A stretch of DNA of 51,693 nucleotides from a virus. Positions 17,073 through 24,203 of the stretch are shown here, in pieces. The translations under genes and the position numbers were made by a program. Each line of letters starts with the position of its first letter. Within the stretch, counting starts at the first letter, position 1. The stretch is from positions 1-51,693 of IMG/VR virus record IMGVR_UViG_3300036939_000003; one strand, written 5' to 3'. The notes below the pieces were generated by a model, which was not told the DNA's origin, searched no databases, and worked only from the letters and a program-made list of their open reading frames with translations.

Positions 17073-18052
17073 TGGCACTACCGGCATCAGGCAAAATAGT
17101 TCATATTTATCCGCACGCACACGGTTATTTAAACGGCGCGTATGTTACCTCTTTCACTGATTCGGCGGGAGTAGCGTTTTTTGGCGGGGCTACTTTTAAG
17201 ACCAGCCAGATTAACGGTAAATCTGCATTCTCACTATCAAGCACGGACTATTTTAATTCAAACTCTACTATTGACCTCTCTAGCACATCAGGAATAACAG
17301 CGTGTGCTTATCTTAAAGTAACACTAGCGCCGGCATCTTTCGGTGTACTATTCGAGCATTCGGCTAACTACAATACGAATAACGGTTGGGTTATATATGA
17401 TAACCCGAGCGTTACCCTTTCATGTGGGGCGCATGACAACACGTCTGCTACTTATAACATTTTCACCACTTCAGAAACTTTCGCCACCTATAAGCCTATT
17501 ATCTACACTCATAATAAGTCTCTATCTGTAAATGAAGCTATCGTAAGGGTATCAAATGCAGCATCAGTGGGAAGTTACAACGTAAACGGCAACACGACTG
17601 GTAACTTTGGAAACGAGACTTTATATATCGGCGGGCGCGGCGGCTCATCGAGTTACGCATCTTTTGATTTTGCGATATTTCTGCTTTATAACCGGATTCT
17701 TAACTCCACCGAAATCGGGGATGTCGAAACAGAATTTAACACTCTGTTTGTCCCGTCGATACCGAAACTAAAATGGACTGCTTACAGATTAGTAAATATC
17801 CCCGCTTCGATAGTCGCTTCCCGTTACATAGACGTAGCGCAGGATTTAACCGGAGTTACATTTGACGACGGGAAAGTACTTTTCCTACGCTATAACGGAA
17901 TAGGACACGTAAGCGCGGGAACAATGGCTCACGTAGTGGAAACGCTGAATACTTATGTTCCGCCGACAACGCCTTACGTGTATGATTTCTTTATAGCAAA
18001 AAGACAGGGTTCTACTATTTATTTAAGAGATGGGCGGACTATTGCTGTTTAG
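17072..18052 (+). CDS. LamG/concanavalin-like receptor-binding protein
   Basis: 326 residues overlapping the hub stop by one base. Residues about 1-225 have the LamG outline: a strand-rich sandwich with GYLNGAYVTSFTDSAG, LYIGGRGGSSSYASFDFAIFLLYNRILNSTEI, the last being the characteristic closing motif 'Y.R.Ls..EI'. Such domains bind sugars. It is the last gene of the structural run, so probably a tail-tip receptor-binding accessory. Ends 4 bases into the convergent gene at 18049. Confidence 0.7.
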   Translation: MALPASGKIVHIYPHAHGYLNGAYVTSFTDSAGVAFFGGATFKTSQINGKSAFSLSSTDYFNSNSTIDLSSTSGITACAYLKVTLAPASFGVLFEHSANYNTNNGWVIYDNPSVTLSCGAHDNTSATYNIFTTSETFATYKPIIYTHNKSLSVNEAIVRVSNAASVGSYNVNGNTTGNFGNETLYIGGRGGSSSYASFDFAIFLLYNRILNSTEIGDVETEFNTLFVPSIPKLKWTAYRLVNIPASIVASRYIDVAQDLTGVTFDDGKVLFLRYNGIGHVSAGTMAHVVETLNTYVPPTTPYVYDFFIAKRQGSTIYLRDGRTIAV

Positions 18053-18273
18053 GTTGAAGCCTTATTCCAACTAATAGTAGTGTATCTATTTTTAATCTCT
18101 ACTTCATAACCATTTAATATAAGCCACTCTCTAGCCTCGTGACCTATTATTTGATAGTAGACTATCTGAGTATTGCCGCATAGAGATTGTGCCGTGATTC
18201 TCTGGCAGATAACGTCTAATTCGGTGTGTTTGCCTGTCGAGAGACGTTTGGCTTCTTTAGCTGTAATTCTCAT
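18049..18273 (-). CDS. Small antisense phage protein, 74 aa
   Basis: The sequence starts MRITAKEAKRLS and ends with GYEVEIKNRYTTISW, the outline I recall from small proteins of many unrelated phages ('KEA...L...GY.V......T.ISW'), whose function is unknown. Convergent with the LamG-like gene by 4 bases. A TATAAT box ends 7 bases before the ATG, so the transcript is probably leaderless. Confidence 0.65.
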   Translation of the reverse strand: MRITAKEAKRLSTGKHTELDVICQRITAQSLCGNTQIVYYQIIGHEAREWLILNGYEVEIKNRYTTISWNKAST

Positions 18274-18280
18274 ACAGGGT

Positions 18281-18312
18281 ATTATATAAAGTTAGTGAAA
18301 TTTTAGTGAAAT
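18281..18312 (-). promoter_or_regulatory. Promoter and twin operator-like repeat for the 18049-18273 gene
   Basis: On the minus strand TTCACT, an 18-base spacer and TATAAT (18286-18281) make a fair sigma-70 promoter. On the plus strand TTAGTGAAAT occurs twice, 18292-18301 and 18303-18312, one helical turn apart, across the spacer and -35. Two copies on one DNA face look like a binding site for a regulator. Confidence 0.5.
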
Positions 18313-18532
18313 AAGGAAATTAAACCCGATTAAATACATCCTTCTAGCAAATATTCAGCATCTCTAAATCAAAGAAATTTAATGGCTTAGAATCACTTAA
18401 AAGCGTAATCGTCTGCTTGTTTGGCGTGCGATTCCTATTTTACACCAACTTTTTCGTGGCTAATACTCTTTTAGAATCAATAAGTTACAGGATTAACATT
18501 TTTGTACATTTTACACCAAATCCTTTGTGTTG
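18313..18532. other. Presumed attP region with integrase arm-type repeats
   Basis: A geneless A+T-rich stretch beside the integrase. ATTTTACACCAA occurs at 18437-18448 and 18508-18519 (71 bases apart), and the same core inverted (TTGGTGTAA) at 18571-18579. Repeats of this kind next to int are typical of arm-type integrase sites, with the core crossover between or beside them. A stretch CTTAAAAGCG near 18406 resembles an anticodon loop, but a full tRNA half cannot be recognised, so the core is not assigned. Confidence 0.5.
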
Positions 18533-18566
18533 AAAAAATGGTGGAATAAAGGGGATTTACCCCACC
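18533..18566 (-). terminator. Intrinsic terminator of the integrase operon
   Basis: On the minus strand GGTGG pairs with CCACC (18562-18566 with 18540-18544), and the run ATTTTTTC follows. It lies 16 bases past the integrase stop codon. Confidence 0.7.
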
Positions 18567-18581
18567 AATTTTGGTGTAATT

Positions 18582-19724
18582 TTAATTTACGGCTTCTGTC
18601 GGAGTGAAGATTGTGTAATGGTCTGGATTTATGTCAGAAGAAACAGCCTGTAGAGCCGCCCGCATATTCTCATCTAAAACGTGCGTGTATATTCCGGTCG
18701 TGCTAATTCGCGCGTGTCCTAACGCTTCCTGAATCATCCTGCTTTCGTGACCGTCATCGAGCATCTTAGTCGCGAAGGAATGCCGCAAATCATGAAAGTG
18801 GAAGTCTTCTATCTGGGCGCGGTCTAAAGCATTCCACCATGCTATTTTGAAATCTTTCAAAGGCTTTCCGGTTTTTTGAGATATAAAAAGGTGATCGTTT
18901 GCTTTTTCCGATAGAGATAAAAAGATGTTCCACACTACAGGCGAAACGAGGGCTTTTCTTGCTTTATTCTGTTTAGATTTTTTGATATTAACGGCTTGGC
19001 GTGAGTGGTCTAAGTCCTGTTTTCTGACTCCGAGAATCTGCCCCCTGCGCCATCCGGTTAAAAGAGCAATTAGAACTATTGCAAGCAACTGCGTGTTTTT
19101 GGCACAGGCTACGAGCAATCTTTGTTTTTCCTCGATTGTTAAATACCTTTCGCGCGATTCCGGTTCAGCCAGCATCTTAACAAACCGCATCGGGTTTTCT
19201 TTCAGCTTCCTGTTTTCAACCGCATAGTTAAATAATCTCTTTAACGTAGTGAGTTCTCGGTTGACGGTGGAAGTCTTAACCGTTGGGCGTTCGCAACTAG
19301 CGTGAATCTGCCTTTCGCACTTCTGGCAGCGAACTTTCTGCTCCAATCTCCAAGCCTTGTAGTTTTCGCACATTCTAGGCGTGACGGATTTTAGCAGTAC
19401 GTTCTTAAAATAAGTTTTAAGATAATTGCACTCGATAACCTTTTGTTTGTAAGTGGTATTATTAATTTTGCAATAGGGAAGGTAGTCATCATCTATAAAT
19501 TCCGCAAAATGGGTTTTATCCTTTAGTAAATCAAATTCGCCGTTTCTTATCTTGCTTACAATTAAATCTTCACGTTCTTTTGCCTTATCCTTAGTCTTGC
19601 AGTCCTTCAATGCGTGGTGATAGCGTACTCCGCCTATCATCCCTTCAGCAATCCAAGTGCCTTTGTCATAATCGGGATTGCCGCGTTTTACTCGTTTTCC
19701 TTTATAGCGTTTATATAATGAAAT
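18582..19724 (-). CDS. int: Tyrosine integrase, probable ATT start
   Basis: Site-specific recombinase for insertion and excision of the prophage. From the ATG at 19638-19640 it has 352 residues, but this misses a conserved N-terminal arm-binding segment. The frame stays open upstream and reads SLYKRYKGKRVKRG...TWIAEG, like relatives. The only plausible start is ATT at 19724, 8 bases after a perfect AGGAGG. That gives 380 residues. Catalytic residues (380-aa numbering): Arg near 226 (GWRRGQ), HDLRH 311-315, His 337 (LGH), Tyr 346 (GIYTH). A CxxC-x4-H-x2-C cluster near 133-144 in the core-binding domain may bind zinc. First canonical ATG at 19640 is the conservative alternative. Confidence 0.88.
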   Translation of the reverse strand: MSLYKRYKGKRVKRGNPDYDKGTWIAEGMIGGVRYHHALKDCKTKDKAKEREDLIVSKIRNGEFDLLKDKTHFAEFIDDDYLPYCKINNTTYKQKVIECNYLKTYFKNVLLKSVTPRMCENYKAWRLEQKVRCQKCERQIHASCERPTVKTSTVNRELTTLKRLFNYAVENRKLKENPMRFVKMLAEPESRERYLTIEEKQRLLVACAKNTQLLAIVLIALLTGWRRGQILGVRKQDLDHSRQAVNIKKSKQNKARKALVSPVVWNIFLSLSEKANDHLFISQKTGKPLKDFKIAWWNALDRAQIEDFHFHDLRHSFATKMLDDGHESRMIQEALGHARISTTGIYTHVLDENMRAALQAVSSDINPDHYTIFTPTEAVN

Positions 19725-19732
19725 AACTTTTA

Positions 19733-19738
19733 CCTCCT
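19733..19738 (-). promoter_or_regulatory. Perfect Shine-Dalgarno that fixes the integrase start
   Basis: AGGAGG on the minus strand. No ATG, GTG or TTG lies in frame within reach; the in-frame codon 8 bases downstream is ATT, a rare but known start (infC). This site is the main reason to extend the integrase upstream of 19640. Confidence 0.65.
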
Positions 19739-19762
19739 ATGAGGACAAAGATTATAATGCAA

Positions 19763-20233
19763 TTAGTTTGAACAATAAAATATCGTTCTTTCATCTTGCA
19801 ATTTATTCGCAAAATCTTGAAGCTCTCGCATCCAATTTTTGTAAAATTCAATCTGATTGTCTCTGAAACCACGATAGCCTTCAAATTTTTCAATAGGAAT
19901 TTTAGCGGGATAAGTTAAATCTTCGCCAAATGCAATTTCAGGGATTTGAGCTTTTAGCGACCTGAAAGAATCAAACGTGGCGTACATTTTATCCAGCTTT
20001 AGAAATCTTTCCGCATACCAATCAACAACCTCTTTGAATAGTTTGCGGTCAACCTGATTTCCTTTGCTGTATGACCATTCATTACAGACATAATACAAGT
20101 TAGGTTCGCGCTTTTCATCAAGATTAGACTGCACGAAATTCACTAATCCGAAGGGGTTTCGCAACCAGTTCATATCAGCAATGATTTCTTCTTCACCGTT
20201 TTCTTCGATATATAAAGTCAAATCTAATGACAT
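19763..20233 (-). CDS. Hypothetical protein, 156 aa
   Basis: Soluble, aromatic and acidic protein; the start MSLDLTLYIEENGEEEIIADMNWLRNPFG resembles phage-encoded proteins of unknown function that open with a short beta strand and a 'N-x-T/W-x-x-N' turn. No catalytic motif seen. It is one base from the stop of the HTH gene and precedes the integrase, so it is in the int/xis operon. Confidence 0.65.
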   Translation of the reverse strand: MSLDLTLYIEENGEEEIIADMNWLRNPFGLVNFVQSNLDEKREPNLYYVCNEWSYSKGNQVDRKLFKEVVDWYAERFLKLDKMYATFDSFRSLKAQIPEIAFGEDLTYPAKIPIEKFEGYRGFRDNQIEFYKNWMRELQDFANKLQDERTIFYCSN

Positions 20234-20234
20234 A

Positions 20235-20558
20235 TTACTGTAAAACCTCGCTTACATCTTCCTTATTCAATCTTCTTAAACCTTCCATCTTTGACCACGC
20301 ATTTATTTCTGATAGATGAAAACGTGGATCGCCGCCAACGTAGTGAACAGGTAAAGGAAACTCGTCACGTTTTACCCAGTTTATGATTGATTGTTTTGTG
20401 ACCTGCCAGTAATCCGCTAATTGAGTGAGCGTCATAACCTCTCTTGCGGGTGGGTGGCTCGATTTAATTTCCTCAAACATTCCCGAAATAATATCTTTTG
20501 AGATACCGGATAATGTTTCTTTTAATTCGTCTTGGTTAATTATTATTGCTGTAGGCAT
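20235..20558 (-). CDS. Excisionase-like helix-turn-helix protein
   Basis: 107 residues. Residues about 42-90 form a winged HTH of the MerR/HTH_17 class: MTLTQLADYWQVTKQSIINWVKRDEFP, then the wing VHYVGGDPRFHLSEINAW. Proteins with this domain near integrase genes usually act as recombination directionality factors or small regulators. A strong AAAGGAGA site precedes the ATG. Located in one minus-strand operon with int. Confidence 0.72.
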   Translation of the reverse strand: MPTAIIINQDELKETLSGISKDIISGMFEEIKSSHPPAREVMTLTQLADYWQVTKQSIINWVKRDEFPLPVHYVGGDPRFHLSEINAWSKMEGLRRLNKEDVSEVLQ

Positions 20559-20615
20559 AACATCTCCTTTTTAGTAAGTTTAAGTGTCATAAAGTGGGTT
20601 AAGAGGTTCTCTCTA

Positions 20616-21266
20616 CTATTCCAAATCATTAGGGTTATCCAGATAAGGCTGCCAATAATCCATCATTTTGAGAGCGTGGAGTGTTTTTCTGCCAGCACTT
20701 TCAACTTGTTCTCTGCCTTCTAGTAGCATACTGACGCTCCCGATGTATCCGACATCTCGGCAATCGCCGTAATGAAAAGCAGGATTATCTTTTGCTTCCT
20801 TAAAATCCGTTCTCCGAAATACTTCTAGTTTGGCTTGTTTGTATGGTTCTCTATGCCAATTATATTTGTAATCAAGTCGCCTAATATGAAAGGAAAATTC
20901 TTCGCTAATATAAAGAAGCCTTTCGTTTTGGTTCTCATAGCAAATAACTTTTGATTGAGCGTTGCGCTCAATCCACATATAGCAATCGCCGTGCATTTCA
21001 CCGAAAGCGTTTTTTCGTGAGAAATTCTCGCGTTCTGTCATTACTTCATAGGCTTGATTAAATATAGGTAGTCTTTGGATAAGGCGAAGCGCGGCGTATC
21101 TATCATAAAACCATTGCAAATGAAGTTCACCGACATCATCTAGGCTTAAATATTTATCAGGATTCCAATAAAACTTATTGTCTACCTCTCGTTTTATTGA
21201 AGCGCGAAATTCATCTTTGAATTTATTTAATTCTGTTTCCGCTTCCGAAAGTTGAATTTCATTCAT
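20616..21266 (-). CDS. Hypothetical protein, 216 aa
   Basis: Soluble, helix-rich, highly charged, with many aromatic residues and no motif I can name. It is the first gene after two stacked intrinsic terminators and a consensus promoter, so it leads the xis-int operon. Whether it is a regulator, cargo or recombination helper cannot be said from the sequence. Confidence 0.62.
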   Translation of the reverse strand: MNEIQLSEAETELNKFKDEFRASIKREVDNKFYWNPDKYLSLDDVGELHLQWFYDRYAALRLIQRLPIFNQAYEVMTERENFSRKNAFGEMHGDCYMWIERNAQSKVICYENQNERLLYISEEFSFHIRRLDYKYNWHREPYKQAKLEVFRRTDFKEAKDNPAFHYGDCRDVGYIGSVSMLLEGREQVESAGRKTLHALKMMDYWQPYLDNPNDLE

Positions 21267-21280
21267 AATTTTTCACCCCA

Positions 21281-21324
21281 TAAACACAAAAACGCCCGCA
21301 CTCCCTTTCGGAAGTACAAGCGTT
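21281..21324 (-). terminator. Promoter-proximal intrinsic terminator T2 of the xis-int operon
   Basis: On the minus strand a 15-pair stem (with G-U pairs) closed by GCGTT/AACGC carries a GAAA tetraloop and is followed by TTTTTGTGTTT. It lies 15 bases before the first start codon, so transcription must pass it to express the operon. Confidence 0.78.
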
Positions 21325-21333
21325 ATGTTAAAT

Positions 21334-21369
21334 AAAAAAATCCCTCTCAAACTATAAAGTTTGAAAGAG
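21334..21369 (-). terminator. Intrinsic terminator T1, minus strand
   Basis: CTCT-CAAACT (21344-21353) pairs with AGTTTG-AGAG (21358-21369, two-base bulge), loop ATAA, and reads into a run of seven T on the minus strand. It may end the cargo operon coming from 24.1-21.5 kb, and it also blocks transcripts from the promoter at 21393-21422. Confidence 0.75.
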
Positions 21370-21389
21370 AAGTAAGTAAGTTGCGCAAA
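21369..21389. repeat. 21-bp direct repeat, left copy
   Basis: GAAGTAAGTAAG followed by TTGCGCAAA; identical to 24540-24560. The palindrome TTGCGCAA is at its centre-right. This copy covers the likely transcription start of the minus-strand promoter; the other lies in the early leader. The two copies bracket the 3.2-kb cargo/immunity segment. Confidence 0.85.
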
Positions 21390-21392
21390 TTA

Positions 21393-21422
21393 AATTTAAT
21401 CCAAAAAGATTAATCGTGTCAA
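21393..21422 (-). promoter_or_regulatory. Minus-strand promoter of the xis-int operon
   Basis: On the minus strand a perfect TTGACA (21422-21417), an 18-base spacer and TAAATT (21398-21393). Start expected near 21386, inside the 21-bp repeat, followed at once by terminators T1 and T2. Confidence 0.6.
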
Positions 21423-21523
21423 ATAAAATATGAGACTGAAAATTAAAACGGCTTGACTTGATGCTGAAAGCCATTGACGGCGCTCGCATCTTTTGAAGTA
21501 TTTAGTTGTTTCGAGATCGTATT
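21423..21523. other. Gap between the minus-strand promoter and the 79-aa gene
   Basis: With the leader this makes 257 geneless bases (21267-21523). Apart from the promoter, two terminators and repeat listed separately I see nothing coding here. Confidence 0.5.
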
Positions 21524-21763
21524 TCATCTTCCTAAATTTTGCATATTGTTACCAATTTGGGCGACCATAGATTCTGTTATAAGAATAGTTCCAATAGCAA
21601 CGGCTATTGATACAGCTATAGCAATAATACCAATCACCATGCCGACATTCTTAATTTGCTTATTTGTGCTACTGCTGACGAAAGCGATTTGGAATATTTC
21701 AACACCTTTATACATGAGATAAACGCAAAGCAGATAAATCATTATTTGCATTAAGCCAACCAT
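21524..21763 (-). CDS. Small membrane protein, 79 aa
   Basis: Two predicted membrane helices: residues about 2-24 (VGLMQIMIYLLCVYLMYKGVEIF) and 42-65 (VGMVIGIIAIAVSIAVAIGTILI). The short polar turn suggests both ends on one side. Located in the lysogen-expressed minus-strand block one base from the DUF2846 gene, so probably a cargo or superinfection-exclusion component. The role is inference. Confidence 0.68.
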   Translation of the reverse strand: MVGLMQIMIYLLCVYLMYKGVEIFQIAFVSSSTNKQIKNVGMVIGIIAIAVSIAVAIGTILITESMVAQIGNNMQNLGR

Positions 21764-21764
21764 T

Positions 21765-22199
21765 TCAATTCTCCTTTAATTCAGTAACCACAATACTGGA
21801 ATCTTTTATATTCTTTTTATCAACGGGCTTGAGTTGTTTTATGTCGTAAGCTCCGCTTTCTTTACCGATCAATGCTAAACCGGCTGGCATTAGCTTTCCG
21901 TCAGATTGCCAGTTCATTCGGATATAGTAAGTTTCTCCAGGCTCAAAGTTCATTTCTATCCCGCCAAACTTTTTATTCTTTAGTCTGAAGGTATGTTTAC
22001 CCGCTTCGATCTGAGCGATAAAGAATTTAGCGGGACGAATCTCTGCGATTTCCTTATCGTCAAGAAAGATAGGCTTTTTAACAGTTCCGAGTGTTGTTCC
22101 AGCGGCGTAAGAGTAAACATAAACAATCGCTCTAGCTGCCTGACCAAAAGCCGTAAAACTAAAAGTTAATATTAGCAGTGTAATAATTAGAGTTTTCAT
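21765..22199 (-). CDS. Secreted DUF2846-like protein
   Basis: Read from the ATG at 22199 (MKTLIITLLILTFSFTAFG), which has AGAAGGA at good spacing; a longer frame to 22235 has none. The first 20 residues are a signal peptide without a lipobox Cys. The rest fits DUF2846: VYVYSYAAGTTLGTVKKPIFLDDKEIAEI, then IEAGKHTFRLKNK, then FEPGETYYIRMN. Such proteins are exported beta-sandwich proteins of unknown function. In a prophage cargo block it would modify the envelope of the lysogen. Confidence 0.72.
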   Translation of the reverse strand: MKTLIITLLILTFSFTAFGQAARAIVYVYSYAAGTTLGTVKKPIFLDDKEIAEIRPAKFFIAQIEAGKHTFRLKNKKFGGIEMNFEPGETYYIRMNWQSDGKLMPAGLALIGKESGAYDIKQLKPVDKKNIKDSSIVVTELKEN

Positions 22200-22200
22200 A

Positions 22201-23277
22201 TTATCCTTCTGACTTTTCGCCTTCGTAGAAAGCAAAGACGCGCCTTAATTGTTCGGCGTGATTGTAAATATCGTTAAGATTTGTAATAGCAACACGTTCT
22301 TCACTACGCTTTTCATCGAAAATTCCCAAATATTTTTGATTGCGGTTGAAATAGAGACGGGCGAGAGGTTTTCTATTGTTATCATCGAGAAGGATGCCCA
22401 TATAGCTTTTTGTGTCTCTGTGAACGATTCTCTTTGGATCAACCATATCTCTGAGTAATGACTTGATAATATAAAATCCTTCTAACTCATCTGCTGTGGT
22501 ATCAATCTCATCTTCACGGCTTACAGGTTCTGCTTTTTCGGGTTCCGGTTCGCTTGGTAAAGGACTGCCGGACATAACTGATTTCAGACGGTCATTGATG
22601 CGGTCATTTATCAGTTGATTGAAGGCGCGTTTTACTATTCCGTTAAAATATTCGCGCCTGGTTGGAGTCAGAACACCGGAAAACACGTTTGAAGCGACAA
22701 GTTTTACAAAATCATCCGTGGGATTTTCGAGTTGTTGGGTGAGAATCTTTTTAATCTGACGGGTGTATTTTAACTCACCTGCGGTTGCCATTATTTCATC
22801 AATATTAAATTGTTGTTTGGTTAGTTTTTTAAGTTCGGTTAAGGCAACATCATCTAGTTCCGTGATATTAAACTCGAAAAATGGTTTTTCATCCATTTTG
22901 TTCGGAGCTTCAAGATCGGTAAAGAATCTATAAACCAAACCATTAGTTAATACTGCGATTCGTGCGTCTGTAACTGAAAAGTATCTAAATAACTGCGAGG
23001 CATGATTAATACTCAAATCGCCGCCGCAATGTTTGCACTCAAAGAGCATTATTATTTTGTCATCTTTTTTAATTGCGTAATCTACTTTCTCGCCTTTCTT
23101 GATACCGACATCAGCAATAAATTCCGGTACAACTTCAGTTGGATCAAAGATGTCATAACCCAGAATGTTTATAAAAGGCATTACAAGCGCGTTTTTAGTA
23201 GCTTCTTCAGTTTGCAGAAGGGAACAAAGTTTTTCGGTTTTATTAGAAAGTTGTTGCAGTTGTTCAATGAAGTCCAT
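22201..23277 (-). CDS. PD-(D/E)XK nuclease, HsdR N-terminal type (prophage defence candidate)
   Basis: 358 residues. Core: VDYAI with Asp 66, then KIIMLFECK with Glu 80 and Lys 82, the D-x(13)-ExK nuclease signature of the type I restriction R-subunit N-terminal family. The helicase motor of real HsdR is absent. After about residue 240 there is a Pro/Glu linker and a C-terminal beta domain (YIIKSLLRDMV...SYMGILLDDNNRKPLARLYFN). Stand-alone proteins of this shape are common in prophages and near defence genes. The gene overlaps the DUF2846 reading frame region and is just left of the ImmA-repressor pair, so it should be expressed in the lysogen. Confidence 0.8.
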   Translation of the reverse strand: MDFIEQLQQLSNKTEKLCSLLQTEEATKNALVMPFINILGYDIFDPTEVVPEFIADVGIKKGEKVDYAIKKDDKIIMLFECKHCGGDLSINHASQLFRYFSVTDARIAVLTNGLVYRFFTDLEAPNKMDEKPFFEFNITELDDVALTELKKLTKQQFNIDEIMATAGELKYTRQIKKILTQQLENPTDDFVKLVASNVFSGVLTPTRREYFNGIVKRAFNQLINDRINDRLKSVMSGSPLPSEPEPEKAEPVSREDEIDTTADELEGFYIIKSLLRDMVDPKRIVHRDTKSYMGILLDDNNRKPLARLYFNRNQKYLGIFDEKRSEERVAITNLNDIYNHAEQLRRVFAFYEGEKSEG

Positions 23278-23319
23278 TAGGCTTTCTCCAGATTGCCCTT
23301 AAATTGCAAGGTATTTTAA

Positions 23320-23760
23320 TTAAATTCCATAAAGAAACAGTACACGCTGCCTTTCTTTAAAAAGCCAATAGGCGTGCGTTGTCGGATTTTCTTCCAAAAA
23401 TGAGTAATCATTCAACATCGGTAGCGGAATCAGAGCAATAAGCGCAAAAGCGTTCGCTACTAGCTGCTGCTTTGCGTGCATAGATTTCATTGGAACCTGC
23501 AAAACAGCGTGAAATAATTCGTGGAAAGCCGTTTCTAGCCATTTCAGCCCACGCAATCCTTTTTTAATAAAGATATAGTCATCGCCCTCATACCAAACGT
23601 GATAGCCACGTTTTTTGAGTTTTAATTCAGCAATGTCTATTTGACTTGTTTCCCCCAAAACAAAAAAATCTTCAGCCGTTAGAGCACGCTCATTAAAAGC
23701 GGGAATCATTTCTTTTACTCTATCGTATGAGATTTTAATGCAACGGTTATGGCTCTGCAT
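23320..23760 (-). CDS. ImmA/IrrE-like metallopeptidase
   Basis: 146 residues with HELFH at 80-84, the zinc-peptidase signature, in AFHELFHAV. In ImmA/IrrE the third ligand is the Glu of 'E-A-N-x-F-A'; here the aligned stretch reads VANAFA, so that Glu appears to be Val. Activity may be reduced or use another ligand. It overlaps the repressor gene by 14 bases, the standard ImmR-ImmA arrangement in which the peptidase cuts the repressor to induce the prophage. Confidence 0.82.
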   Translation of the reverse strand: MQSHNRCIKISYDRVKEMIPAFNERALTAEDFFVLGETSQIDIAELKLKKRGYHVWYEGDDYIFIKKGLRGLKWLETAFHELFHAVLQVPMKSMHAKQQLVANAFALIALIPLPMLNDYSFLEENPTTHAYWLFKERQRVLFLYGI

Positions 23761-24130
23761 TGTTCTGAGTTTTGAGCGACTTTCTGAACTTTATATACTC
23801 TTTAATATTCAATAAATCTTCTTCATCAAACCCTTCAAAATCTGAGACTTCAAGCGGCGCGGGTAACAGGCTGTTTTCGGGCGCGTGACCGGCTAATGTC
23901 AAAGCTTCGTTTATATCTTTCTCAAAATAAGTAGCTAATCTTTTTACTAAATCTTTTGGTGGTTGACTGGGTTTTTGGTTAGTCGATTGCGGTGAGCCGT
24001 TCATCAACCTATTAATTGTAGCAACGTTGCTTTTTACTGCTATGGCTAAATCTTTTTGTGTTTTGACAGGACAGTTACTAAAACCCTCTTTCATCCAAAG
24101 CGCAAAGGCTTCCGCGTTAAATTTTTCCAC
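23747..24130 (-). CDS. cI: CI-like (ImmR-type) repressor
   Basis: HTH_XRE domain at the N-terminus: FALWMKEGF, TQKDLAIAVKSNVATINRLMNG, with the recognition helix around SNVATINRL. It then runs through LVKRLATYFEKDINEALTLAGHAP and an acidic tail, without a LexA-type peptidase domain, so induction would depend on the ImmA-like partner. The frame is open to 24229, but that would translate across both O1 and O2. The GTG at 24130, 5 bases from O1, fits the domain start and implies a leaderless or nearly leaderless mRNA, as for lambda cI. Confidence 0.8.
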   Translation of the reverse strand: MEKFNAEAFALWMKEGFSNCPVKTQKDLAIAVKSNVATINRLMNGSPQSTNQKPSQPPKDLVKRLATYFEKDINEALTLAGHAPENSLLPAPLEVSDFEGFDEEDLLNIKEYIKFRKSLKTQNNAEP

Positions 24131-24134
24131 GATA

Positions 24135-24149
24135 TTACTAATTTTGTAA
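24135..24149. promoter_or_regulatory. Operator O1
   Basis: TTACTAATTTTGTAA, an imperfect 15-bp palindrome. It overlaps the -35 of the cro promoter and lies just before the repressor start. Confidence 0.75.
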
Positions 24150-24173
24150 TATTTTTCATTTCTAGTGTAGATT
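24144..24173 (+). promoter_or_regulatory. Promoter of the cro-like gene
   Basis: TTGTAA (24144-24149), 18 bases, TAGATT (24168-24173). The -35 is inside O1 and the start point is beside O2, so repressor binding to either would block it. Confidence 0.55.
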
Positions 24174-24179
24174 TTTTCC

Positions 24180-24194
24180 TTACTAATATAGTAA
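24180..24194. promoter_or_regulatory. Operator O2
   Basis: TTACTAATATAGTAA, a perfect 6+3+6 palindrome, 10 bases before the cro-like ATG. Confidence 0.82.
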
Positions 24195-24203
24195 GATTCA
24201 GGA

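Noticed and set aside
18406-18447. A tRNA-Leu 3' half as attP core
   Set aside because: The anticodon-loop-like CTTAAAAG is present, but the T arm reads TGCGA instead of TTCGA and stems do not pair.
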